Assembly (NCBI RefSeq): GCF_000383415.1
Contig: NZ_KB911258.1
Coordinates: 330,267 to 394,266, forward strand
From: Hyphomicrobium zavarzinii ATCC 27496
Lineage (GTDB): Bacteria > Pseudomonadota > Alphaproteobacteria > Rhizobiales > Hyphomicrobiaceae
DNA: 64,000 nt
Direction of reading: 5' to 3'
The first letter of the stretch is position 1; each line of letters begins with the position of its first letter. Made by a program: the position numbers and the translations under genes. A model generated the notes under the pieces. It was not told the DNA's origin. It saw nothing but the letters and a program-made list of their open reading frames with translations, and searched no databases. This document shows, in pieces, positions 34,796-41,762 of this stretch.

Positions 34796-35406
34796 GTGGA
34801 GGAAGCGGCGGAGGGCTGGTCCATCTTATAGGTGGCCGCGGCGGCCGCGCCGGCGGCAGAGGGCGGCCGCCGACGACCCAGGAAGAAGGTCGCCGGCTGA
34901 GGGACGAGACCGACGAGCAGATTCAGTCAGGGATCGCGAAGGAAAAACAGTTCAATGACTTGGCGGCAACAGCCACGCCGCTGCGGAAGGATCTGCGAAA
35001 GCTGGACCCGCAATGGAAAGGTCCGGTCAGCGTCGTCGATCCCGACAACCTCGACGGGCGGATCAGGCATCTTCATGCGTGGAATGAAGCGGCCCAGGCC
35101 CGGATCAAGGAGCTGAGCACGATCCCTGACACCAATCCGGATTGGGGTGTGAACAGACTAGTGAAAGAACTCCAAGCGCGGGGCTACGGACTTGAAAAGC
35201 CCGCGAGAGACCCAGGGTTGATATACAAAAATCCGGCGACCGGTGAGGAAGTGAGGATTATGCAACGGCCAGAAGCAACACCGTGGCGCACGGATCCATC
35301 CGAGAAACGTGCGAATAGCTATTATTACAGATATCGCCGGGGGTCGGGTAAGGGTGAAGGTGCACACATGGCGATCCCTGACAAAAAGGGAAAGAGCGAA
35401 CCATGA
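34651..35406 (+). CDS. Orphan toxin module 2, homologous to the portal-fused toxin
   Basis: 251 residues if started at GTG 34651; no good ribosome site is seen and it may be silent. Residues 1-50 are the portal linker (GYAPLDEPPPE, RPDQARAPAGTSDGGEWVDE), then a Gly-rich stretch. The C-terminal half repeats the toxin of the portal: LDPQW, TNPDWGVNRLVKELQARGYG, VRIMQRP, RTDP, YYYRYR, IPDKK. It lacks the portal core, as expected for an orphan module that becomes functional only after recombination with the parent gene. It overlaps the next gene by 4 nt (ATGA). Nuclease-like activity is possible from the His/Arg/Tyr-rich end but unproven. Confidence 0.7.
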   Translation: MGYAPLDEPPPERATEVEQSSVLRKYRPDQARAPAGTSDGGEWVDEGGGGGSGGGLVHLIGGRGGRAGGRGRPPTTQEEGRRLRDETDEQIQSGIAKEKQFNDLAATATPLRKDLRKLDPQWKGPVSVVDPDNLDGRIRHLHAWNEAAQARIKELSTIPDTNPDWGVNRLVKELQARGYGLEKPARDPGLIYKNPATGEEVRIMQRPEATPWRTDPSEKRANSYYYRYRRGSGKGEGAHMAIPDKKGKSEP

Positions 35407-35822
35407 TCTCAAGAGACGAAATACAAGCGCGCGTTCTGGCGGAGGTGGAAGAATGCGCCGCCGAGCAGGAGCTTGTGGCGCTCCTGAACACGGTGATTGA
35501 CGAAACGCAGGGTCGTCCTGAGGAAGTGGCGCTATTTCGCGAGGCGATGGAGCAGTTGATAGACAAAGGTCTGGTGCTAATGGCCCCCGAGAACGAGCCC
35601 GGGCAACAGACGGTTGAGGTTGATGCCGCACAATCACGGGCGATGCTTTCCGAGATCCTGGGTTCGCTCTATTTCGGCTCCGACGATCTGCATTGGACAC
35701 TTGATCCTTTCGTCTACACCTATGCCGTCTTGACCGACGCCGGGAGGCTCGCAGGTAAAGAGGTCCTCGGCGAGCGCGGGTACCGGTGGTGGTACTACGA
35801 GGACGACGAGGGAACCACTTAG
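35403..35822 (+). CDS. Probable immunity protein for orphan toxin module 2
   Basis: 139 residues, strongly acidic, overlapping the toxin stop by 4 nt. It has a helical N-terminus (IQARVLAEVEECAAEQELVALLNTVID) and shares the C-terminal ERGYRWW motif and overall length with the protein at 34076-34489. This parallels the relation between the two toxins. Retaining an intact immunity gene behind an unexpressed toxin would protect against siblings or relatives that carry this toxin. Confidence 0.65.
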   Translation: MISRDEIQARVLAEVEECAAEQELVALLNTVIDETQGRPEEVALFREAMEQLIDKGLVLMAPENEPGQQTVEVDAAQSRAMLSEILGSLYFGSDDLHWTLDPFVYTYAVLTDAGRLAGKEVLGERGYRWWYYEDDEGTT

Positions 35823-36351
35823 CGGAGCGAGGGCGGCCGGCGTCGGTGCGCCGGCCCGCAACGAGGGAGCAAGGGATGAGAATGTTCGTGTCGCGCAGGC
35901 GGGCGGCAACTATGGGATAGACGTTACCGAGGAGGATCGAGAGTATGGAGGCCATACGTTCAAAAGGCACATTGGAAAATCGGATGAGTATCTTAAGGCA
36001 AGAATCGTCGGCAACCGCTTTAATGTAACAGCGCTAGGTGGCTTAGGAGAAAAAAGAGCGGGCTCCTTCACCTCGGTTGACGCAGCGAATAAGCTCGTCA
36101 ATGCAACAATTGCGGAGCCGGAGAACGTAGCAAAGATTGAAGCATTCGTGCGGCGTGATCTTCTCTACATGCTTCCGGTTCTTTACGTGCGGAAAAGTTT
36201 TGACTCGGTGACCGGCAAGGAGGCTTACGGGCCGGAAGGGAAAGGACCGGATATGCGACAGACTTATTCGGTCGAGGTCCGTCTAGTCCGAAGTAATAAG
36301 TCACCCAAGGGTTTTTACGTGCATTCGGCTTATCCGCTGAATCCTGATTAG
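35823..36351 (+). pseudogene. Orphan toxin module 3: RNase A-like CDI toxin without a start codon
   Basis: The frame is open from 35734 to the TAG at 36349-36351 but has no ATG, GTG or TTG before the toxin domain. The first 30 codons (GVGAPARNEGARDENVRVAQ) copy the portal linker VGAPARDDGAREENVRVAQ. The following 145 residues match the bacterial RNase A-like toxin domain of CdiA proteins: GGHTFKRHIGKSDEYLKARI, AGSFTSVDAANKLV, YSVEVRLVRSN and GFYVHSAYPLNPD, with the expected His, Lys/Arg and C-terminal Tyr-Pro motifs. The domain looks intact; it is best read as a silent cassette rather than a dead gene. A CdiI-like gene follows 9 nt later. Confidence 0.82.
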
Positions 36352-36360
36352 GAGCGAGGC

Positions 36361-36675
36361 ATGAAGCCTTCACCTGAGTTTTTGAATATGGCGAGCGGTT
36401 TTGGTCAGGACGTCTTTGTTTTTGACGAATCGGTCGAGATGTCGATCGACGCTGCTCTAACGATCGTAGAGCATCGAGATGTGAATAAGCTAAAGCGGTT
36501 TCTCGACGAAGCCCTTTCCGGCGCGCTTACGGATGACGAGTTGCACGAAATGTGGCTTAAGTCGCCAGTCAGTACTTATTGTTTCAATAGCGAAGGCACG
36601 GTTAAGCTTCTCAAGCTTATACGCGAAAGGCTAGAAAAGCATCCAAACTTTCAGAATTTCGAGGAGCAGGAGTAG
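36361..36675 (+). CDS. cdiI: CdiI-like immunity protein
   Basis: 104 residues, helical and acidic. SIDAALTIVEHRDVNKLKRFLDEALSG, LTDDELHEMWLKSPVSTY and LLKLIRERLEKH, read in pieces, match the contact-dependent growth inhibition immunity family that accompanies RNase A-like toxins. An GGAGCGAGG element precedes the ATG, so it can be translated even though the toxin module ahead has no start. Cytosolic; expected to bind and block the matching RNase toxin. Confidence 0.8.
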   Translation: MKPSPEFLNMASGFGQDVFVFDESVEMSIDAALTIVEHRDVNKLKRFLDEALSGALTDDELHEMWLKSPVSTYCFNSEGTVKLLKLIRERLEKHPNFQNFEEQE

Positions 36676-36677
36676 CG

Positions 36678-36940
36678 CTGGTAAGCGGATGTTACATTCC
36701 GGCGGGTGAGGAGACCGTGAGACATGGCGAGCGTCCCGACGAAGCCGAATTTCAATACACCTCAAACGACGGGGAGATAGCGATATCGTTACTCTCCTGT
36801 GGAAGGGGTACCTCGCTGCATTGATGGAGTGGGGATTTTTTGAGCCGCACGAGTATGAAGAGCTGAGCAATCAGCTTGGCGACAAGGGTGACGAGGAGCT
36901 GCGAGAAATATTTCTTGGGTTCGCCGATGAGTATGAATGA
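36678..36940 (+). pseudogene. Frameshifted remnant of a small acidic (immunity-like) gene
   Basis: One frame (from 36678) reads GEETVRHGERPDEAEFQYTSNDGEI, and after about 36780 a second frame continues DIVTLLWKGYLAALMEWG, FFEPHEYEELSNQLGDK and REIFLGFADEYE to TGA at 36938-36940. Joining them gives one acidic helical protein, so a single indel near 36780 has probably split it. A 38-residue piece could still start at ATG 36824. No toxin belongs to it, so it looks like the leftover of a lost module. Confidence 0.4.
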
Positions 36941-36954
36941 GGGCGGCGTATGTC

Positions 36955-37157
36955 GACGCGTTCCTAACTGAACGAGAAGCGCGTCCTGCCGAAGGCGGGC
37001 AAGTGACGGGCGGTCGGCTACGCGCCCCTCGACGAACCGCCGCCGGAGCGAGCGACGGAAAGCAACGCACCCGTCGTTTCACAGAAGTACCGTCCCGACC
37101 AGGCTCGCGCCCCGAGCGGCGACTCCGATGGCGGCGAGTGGGTGGACGAGGGCGGTG
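36955..37157 (+). repeat. Repeat copy C: degenerate portal 3' end
   Basis: Shorter and more diverged copy, beginning near CTGAACGAGAAGCGCG and ending in the linker (RPDQARAPSGDSDGGEWVDEGG). It includes micro-palindrome 36985-37000 and a TGA just before the retained linker frame. Confidence 0.75.
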
Positions 37158-37733
37158 GAAGTGGGGGCAGCGGCAGTTCAGACAATCGCAGCCTGTCCGA
37201 TGCGAACTCCGACGACGCGGACTTCTGGAAGCCGGGCGCGCAAGTCGCACAAAACGATGGTGATCCTCCAAAGATTCCGAAAAATCGCCCCGAAAGCGGA
37301 AGGGAACGAAACCGTGTGATCAAGGAAGTGGCCAGATGGGTGGGCCGCTATGGAGGTGCCGTCGGCAAGATCGTGGAGGGTGTAGTCTGAGCGTACGAGC
37401 TCGAACCCTACGTCGCCGCATACCTCGACGAGCCGCAAACTCTGGAGGAACTGCAGAAGCGAGTTGCCGCTCCCGCGAGGGGATATGATATCCATCATAT
37501 CGTCGAGCAAACGGCCGCCGAGAAGGATGGGCGATCGAACTATTATTGACGGACCGGACAACCTAGTACGCATTCCGACGCTGAAGCATTGGCAGATCAA
37601 CAGTTGGTTCGGAACGAAACAAGACGATTATGGCGGCCTGTCTCCTCGTGAATATTTGCGCGGCAAAGATTGGGATGAAAGGATGCGTGTGGGCCATCAA
37701 GCACTTATCAGGAATGAGGTTCTGAAGCCATGA
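37013..37733 (+). pseudogene. Orphan toxin module 4: broken HNH-type nuclease
   Basis: The portal linker (GYAPLDEPPPE, YRPDQARAPSGDSDGGEWVDE) leads to an Asp/Pro-rich spacer and ARWVGRYGGAVGKIVEGVV, then an in-frame TGA at 37388-37390. The same frame continues AYELEPYVAAYLDEPQTLEE and GYDIHHIVEQTAAEKDG; a one-base frameshift near 37540 then leads into IDGPDNLVRIPTLKHWQINSW, GGLSPREYLRGKDWDE and GHQALIRNEVLKP. DIHHIVEQ with the later NLVRIPTLKHW is the core of a widespread HNH/His-Me-finger toxin domain of phage and polymorphic toxin proteins. Two lesions and no start make it inactive. It overlaps the immunity gene by 4 nt. Confidence 0.78.
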
Positions 37734-38101
37734 AGCGCAACCGGTTTGCAGATATGGGCGACGAGGAGTTGGTAGAGCGCTTCACGACGATGGCCCTTGA
37801 TCAGGACGAAGCGTTGCTGATGGACGAATTGGCGAGATACAATCGCATATACGACCAAATGGATGCCTTGAAAAAGGAATTGAAGGTGCGAGAAGGCGAT
37901 CAACGACGCGCATTATTGCCGTTGCTTGATCATAAAAACGCGCAAGTACGTTTGAAAGCGGCAATCGCAACGTTGGCGATAGAGCCCAAGGCAGCGCGTG
38001 AGGCGCTTCAAAAAATCGTAGATCAGAAAGAATTTCCGCAAGCTGTTAGCGCGGGCAGCATGCTAGATGCGCTCGACGAAGGACGATACGTTCCGAGCTA
38101 A
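37730..38101 (+). CDS. DUF2019 family immunity-like protein
   Basis: 123 residues, ATG overlapping the toxin stop (ATGA). DQDEALLMDELARYNRIYDQMDALKKEL, GDQRRALLPLLDHKNAQVRLKAAIATLAI and EARE-like helices match DUF2019, a small HEAT-like family usually found directly after HNH toxin domains of the type seen in module 4. It is intact although its toxin is broken, as is common for immunity genes that still protect against related strains. The gene is lower in GC than the GTA genes. Confidence 0.8.
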   Translation: MKRNRFADMGDEELVERFTTMALDQDEALLMDELARYNRIYDQMDALKKELKVREGDQRRALLPLLDHKNAQVRLKAAIATLAIEPKAAREALQKIVDQKEFPQAVSAGSMLDALDEGRYVPS

Positions 38102-38111
38102 CGTCGTAGAT

Positions 38112-38470
38112 CGAGCTGCGCCCGGACCTCGACCAGATCGAGGCTTTGACGGCGGAGCGCGAGGCGCTGTGGGCGCGCGTCGATGCGAAGCATCGCTCCG
38201 CGATGACGAGAAAGTGAGCTTCCTGACCCTGAACGAGAAGCGCGTCCTGCCGAAGGCGGGCAAGCAAAAGGGCGGTGGGATATGCGCCCCTCGACGAACC
38301 GCCGCCGGAGCGAGCGACGGAAGTCGAGCAATCGTCCGTTCTGAGAAAGTATCGCCCTGACCAGGCCCGCGCACCCGCCGGCACCTCCGATGGCGGCGAG
38401 TGGGTGGACGAGGGCGGCGGGAGCGGCAGCCGTCTCGGAACGAGCGTCGCCAGCGGCGTCGGTGCGCCAC
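38112..38470 (+). repeat. Repeat copy D: degenerate portal 3' end
   Basis: The longest derived copy: starts in the LRPDLDQIEALTAE region and runs to SVASGVGAP. 38168-38417 is identical to 34544-34793. It carries the same inserted segments as copy B, so B and D share a common derived ancestor. Confidence 0.88.
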
Positions 38471-38622
38471 GAAAAAAAGAGCCGACCGAACCGAGAACTC
38501 AGGTCGCCAATAGGGCTAAGCTTCTCCAGGAATTGGCGCGTCGTCTGTTTGCAGTCAAACCGAAAATTCCGGAAAAGCTTCCCGACTTTCTTACGAAGAA
38601 GCCAACACCGGGAAATTGGTGA
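38275..38622 (+). pseudogene. Orphan module 5: portal linker with truncated C-terminus
   Basis: 115 residues from GTG 38275 if translated. After GYAPLDEPPPE, RPDQARAPAGTSDGGEWVDE and GTSVASGVGAP comes a short basic helical tail (ANRAKLLQELARRLF, KIPEKLPDFLTKK) ending at TGA 38620. It is too short for a known toxin domain and probably represents the start of a toxin whose remainder was lost. Confidence 0.5.
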
Positions 38623-38653
38623 GCTTGAGTGGGTTGAGCAAACCCAATACGGA

Positions 38654-38788
38654 ATGACGAGAGAAGAGAATGCCGACGCGATTGTGGCCGAATGGCTTGA
38701 AGCTTGTGGTGGTAATCCTGAATGGGGCTACCTGTGGTTCGTGACGCGTCGGGTTCTGGAAACGAGCCGCCGTTGGCAGGCCAGATGA
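38654..38788 (+). CDS. Small acidic-to-neutral peptide at the end of the cassette array
   Basis: 44 residues from ATG 38654 (TREENADAIVAEWLEACGG, NPEWGYLWFVTRR). The frame is open for many codons upstream in the shadow of module 5. It could be the remnant of an immunity protein or of a toxin C-terminus, or a small gene of its own. No family recognised. Confidence 0.3.
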   Translation: MTREENADAIVAEWLEACGGNPEWGYLWFVTRRVLETSRRWQAR

Positions 38789-38878
38789 ACTGACCTCAAT
38801 CCAGCCCGAGCCCCGCTCGGGCTTTTTCATTTCCGCTGCGCCAGCCGACACCACATAACAACCTGGAGAGTACGCCTC

Positions 38879-39619
38879 ATGGCCTTTCGCACATGGGAAC
38901 GGAGCGGCTTTGCGCCGCCGCCGACGCAAATGCTGCCAGTTCCCGAGGTGAAGTTCATCTCCCTCGATTTCAAGCAGGCCGACGCCGACGGCAGCTTCGA
39001 GGGTTACGCGAGCTTGTTCAATCGCGAGGACCTGGGGCGAGACGTCGTGCTGCCGGGCGCCTTCCGCGAAAGCCTGGCGGCACGTGGAGCACGCGGCATC
39101 AAGCTCCTGTTTCAGCACGATGCCAATCAGCCGATCGGAGTCTGGACCACGCTGGAGGAGGACAGCCGGGGCCTCTATGCGCAAGGCCGCCTGATGCGTG
39201 ATGTCGCCAAGGCCCGTGAGGTCATGGCGCTGATGCGCGAGGGCGCGCTCGACGGGCTCTCGATCGGATTCAAGACAGTGAAGGCGCGCCGTGACCGCGC
39301 GAGCGGCGTGCGCCACCTGGAGAAGATCGACCTCTGGGAGATTTCGATCGTGACCTTTCCGCTCCTCCCTGAAGCGCGCATCACGTCGACCAAGACCAGG
39401 CCGTTCGCGTCGGCCCCGCCGACGGAGCGCGAATTTGAACGCTGGCTCACGCGGGATGCTGGGCTGACGCGAAGCGAGGCCCGCGCGTTGATGCGCTCGG
39501 GTCTATCTGGCCTCAAGGCCCTGCGGGATGCGGGCCAAGGCACAAAAGAAGGCGCAAGCGAGGAGACGAGGCTGGCCGCGCTGATGCGCCGGGCAGCCGC
39601 GACGCTTTTCAAGCACTGA
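38879..39619 (+). CDS. GTA prohead protease (gp4, HK97 family)
   Basis: 246 residues. The serine protease core is at about 25-165: FEGYASLFNREDLGRDVVLPGAF, the catalytic His in LLFQHDANQPIGVW and the catalytic Ser in GALDGLSIGFK, then DLWEISIVTFPLLPEA. The C-terminal 80 residues are Arg/Ala-rich and removed or scaffold-like in related systems. It cleaves the capsid N-terminal scaffold during head maturation. It normally follows the portal directly; here 4.8 kb of toxin cassettes separate them. Confidence 0.93.
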   Translation: MAFRTWERSGFAPPPTQMLPVPEVKFISLDFKQADADGSFEGYASLFNREDLGRDVVLPGAFRESLAARGARGIKLLFQHDANQPIGVWTTLEEDSRGLYAQGRLMRDVAKAREVMALMREGALDGLSIGFKTVKARRDRASGVRHLEKIDLWEISIVTFPLLPEARITSTKTRPFASAPPTEREFERWLTRDAGLTRSEARALMRSGLSGLKALRDAGQGTKEGASEETRLAALMRRAAATLFKH

Positions 39620-39645
39620 GTTCGAGAGCAAAGGATCCCACAGAG

Positions 39646-40905
39646 ATGACAGACAACACCAACGTCGAGACCCAACGTCTCGAAACCAAAGCTGGCGGCA
39701 GCGTCGGCGCGGCATTCGAGGAATTCATGCGGGCATTCGAGGCCTACAAGGACACCAACGACGAGCGGCTCTCGGAATTGGAGCGCCGATCGTCGTCGGA
39801 CCCCCTGATCGACGACAAGCTCGCCCGCCTCGACCGCGCGCTGGACGAGACCAAGCGCGTCGCCGACCGGCTGGCGGTGAAGGCTCAGCGGCCGCATCTG
39901 GTTGGCGGGGAGATCGAGACCGCGGCCGTGCGCGAGCATCGCCGTGCCTTCGACGACTACGTACGCAAGGGTGAGACCGCAAACCTGTCGCGGCTCGAAG
40001 CCAAGGCGCTCGCGGTCACGACCAACAGCGGCGCCGATGGCGGTTATCTGGTGCCGCCCGAGACAGAGCGGGCCGTGATCTCCGCGCTGAAGGACATCTC
40101 GCCGATCCGCTCCATCGCGAGCGTGCGGCAGGTCTCCGGATCGGTCTTCAAGAAGCCGTTCGCAACTTCGGGCTTCGCCACCGGCTGGGTGGCCGAGACT
40201 GCAGCGCGCACCCAGACCAATACGCCGGCGCTGGCCGAGCTCGCCTTCCCGACTATGGAGCTCTACGCCATGCCGGCGGCGACGGCGACGCTGCTCGACG
40301 ACAGTGCGGTCAACATCGACGAGTGGATCGCCGAAGAGGTGCGCGACACCTTCGCCCAGCAGGAAGGCACGGCTTTCGTTTCAGGCGACGGCACCAACAA
40401 GCCGAAAGGCTTCCTCGACTATACGAAGGTCGCCGACGGCTCGTGGAGCTGGGGCAACATCGGTTTCATCAAGACCGGCGTTGACGGTGGCTTCCCCGCG
40501 ACCAACCCGGCCGACAAGCTGATCGATCTCATCTACACGCTGAAGTCCGGCTATCGCGCAGGCGGCACCTTCGTCTTCAATCGCGGCACGCAGGCCGCGA
40601 TCCGCAAGATGAAGGACGAGGACGGCAATTACGTCTGGCAGCCGGCATCCGCTGCGGGAGAGCCCTCCCTGCTGATGGGCTATCCGGTCGTCGAGAGCGA
40701 GGACATGCCGGCGATAGCGACCGACAGCTTCTCCGTGGCGTTCGGCGATTTCCGCCGCGGCTACCTGATCGTGGATCGCGTCGGCATCCGCGTGCTGCGA
40801 GATCCCTACTCGTCGAAGCCCTACGTGCTCTTCTACACGACCAAGCGTGTCGGCGGCGGCGTGCAGGACTTCAATGCCATCAAGCTCCTCAAATTCGAGG
40901 AGTAA
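39646..40905 (+). CDS. GTA major capsid protein (gp5, HK97 fold)
   Basis: 419 residues. The N-terminal 115 residues form a coiled-coil scaffold (FEEFMRAFEAYKDTNDERLSELERR) that the protease removes. The HK97 fold begins near AVTTNSGADGGYLVPPETE. SGDGTNKPKGFLDY, FVFNRGTQAAIRKMKD, LLMGYPVVESEDMP and FGDFRRGYLIVDRVGI are typical of the phage_capsid family and of GTA gp5. It builds the small T=3-like GTA head. It is followed by an unusual 281-bp gap rich in palindromes. Confidence 0.95.
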   Translation: MTDNTNVETQRLETKAGGSVGAAFEEFMRAFEAYKDTNDERLSELERRSSSDPLIDDKLARLDRALDETKRVADRLAVKAQRPHLVGGEIETAAVREHRRAFDDYVRKGETANLSRLEAKALAVTTNSGADGGYLVPPETERAVISALKDISPIRSIASVRQVSGSVFKKPFATSGFATGWVAETAARTQTNTPALAELAFPTMELYAMPAATATLLDDSAVNIDEWIAEEVRDTFAQQEGTAFVSGDGTNKPKGFLDYTKVADGSWSWGNIGFIKTGVDGGFPATNPADKLIDLIYTLKSGYRAGGTFVFNRGTQAAIRKMKDEDGNYVWQPASAAGEPSLLMGYPVVESEDMPAIATDSFSVAFGDFRRGYLIVDRVGIRVLRDPYSSKPYVLFYTTKRVGGGVQDFNAIKLLKFEE

Positions 40906-40940
40906 GGCGCCGCTGCCCGCTGGCGTATGCGCCGAAGCCT

Positions 40941-41036
40941 GTCTGGGTCCCGGCCTCCGCCGGGATGACGTTCGTTGCGCGGGAGCGGACTATCTACACT
41001 CGACGTCGCACCGGCGAAGGCCGGTGCCCACATACG
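40941..41036. repeat. Pair of REP-like palindromes
   Basis: GTCTGGGTCCCGGCCTCCGC with CGGGATGACG (40941-40970) and CGACGTCGCACCGGCGAAGG with CCGGTGCCCACATACG (41001-41036) are two copies of the GTC.x.CCGG/CCGG.x.CCCAGA type element in opposite orientation, 30 nt apart. The arrangement is that of a BIME-like unit. Another copy is at 18255-18281. Confidence 0.7.
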
Positions 41037-41116
41037 TCTCCAAATGTGGAGTGAGCGACGGCCTCGCGCCAGCGCAATGAGAGTCCGGCGGGTTCTCCTC
41101 CCTGCCCGCCGGTCGA

Positions 41117-41155
41117 GAGCGAAGCCGCCGGGTCCCCCCACCGGCGGCTTCGCTC
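41117..41155 (+). terminator. Perfect 15-bp hairpin after the capsid gene
   Basis: GAGCGAAGCCGCCGG (41117-41131) pairs perfectly with CCGGCGGCTTCGCTC (41141-41155) around a 9-nt loop. A smaller hairpin (GGCGGG/CCCGCC, about 41085-41111) precedes it. No T-run, so partial termination or mRNA protection of the capsid transcript is more likely than full termination, since the GTA genes continue. Confidence 0.6.
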
Positions 41156-41186
41156 GTTGGGGCACAAACAACGAAAGATCACAGCA

Positions 41187-41762
41187 ATGACCCTCGCTCT
41201 GATGAGCGGGCCCGCGTTGGAGCCGATTTCGGTCTCCGAGGCGAAGGCCCACCTGCGTCTCGACGGTAACGCCGAGGATCTTCTGGTGGCGAGCCTGATC
41301 GTCACCTCGCGTCTGCATGTCGAAGCAGCGCTGGGCCTGGCATTGATCGCGCAAAGCTGGCGCATGACTTTGGATCGCTGGCCGGAAAGCGGCGAGCTCC
41401 GCTTTCCCCTTCGCCCCATATCGGCGATCACGTCGATCACGGTGCGGGCGGGCGATGGGACGCCTACGACGATTGCGCCCGAGGACTACCTTCTCGACGG
41501 CCACGCGCTGCGCCCGCGTCTCATCGTGCGCGAAGGGCGGCGGACGATACCGGGTCTTCCGGTCAACGGCATCGAGATCGTATTCGGCGCAGGTCTCGGC
41601 GACGTGGCGGAGGATGTGCCCCGGCCGATCCGCCACGCCATCCTTCTGCTCGTCGCCCATTGGTACGAGCATCGCGATCCGCTCGAGATCGGATCGGCTG
41701 CTGCCGCCATTCCGCCCGCCGTCTCCGAGCTGCTGAGGCCCTATCGCGAGGTGCGGCTGTGA
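41187..41762 (+). CDS. GTA head-tail connector (gp6)
   Basis: 191 residues from ATG 41187. ISVSEAKAHLRLDG, AEDLLVASLIVTSRLHVEAALGLALIAQSW and the C-terminal AILLLVAHWYEHRDPLEIG match phage head-tail connector proteins of the gp6 family. It forms a ring below the portal. Its stop overlaps the gp7 start (GTGA). Confidence 0.9.
   Translation: MTLALMSGPALEPISVSEAKAHLRLDGNAEDLLVASLIVTSRLHVEAALGLALIAQSWRMTLDRWPESGELRFPLRPISAITSITVRAGDGTPTTIAPEDYLLDGHALRPRLIVREGRRTIPGLPVNGIEIVFGAGLGDVAEDVPRPIRHAILLLVAHWYEHRDPLEIGSAAAAIPPAVSELLRPYREVRL

Noticed and set aside
36148-36351. Independent 67-residue gene starting at GTG 36148
   Set aside because: It is the internal part of the RNase A-like toxin frame, which is open and homologous well upstream of this codon.
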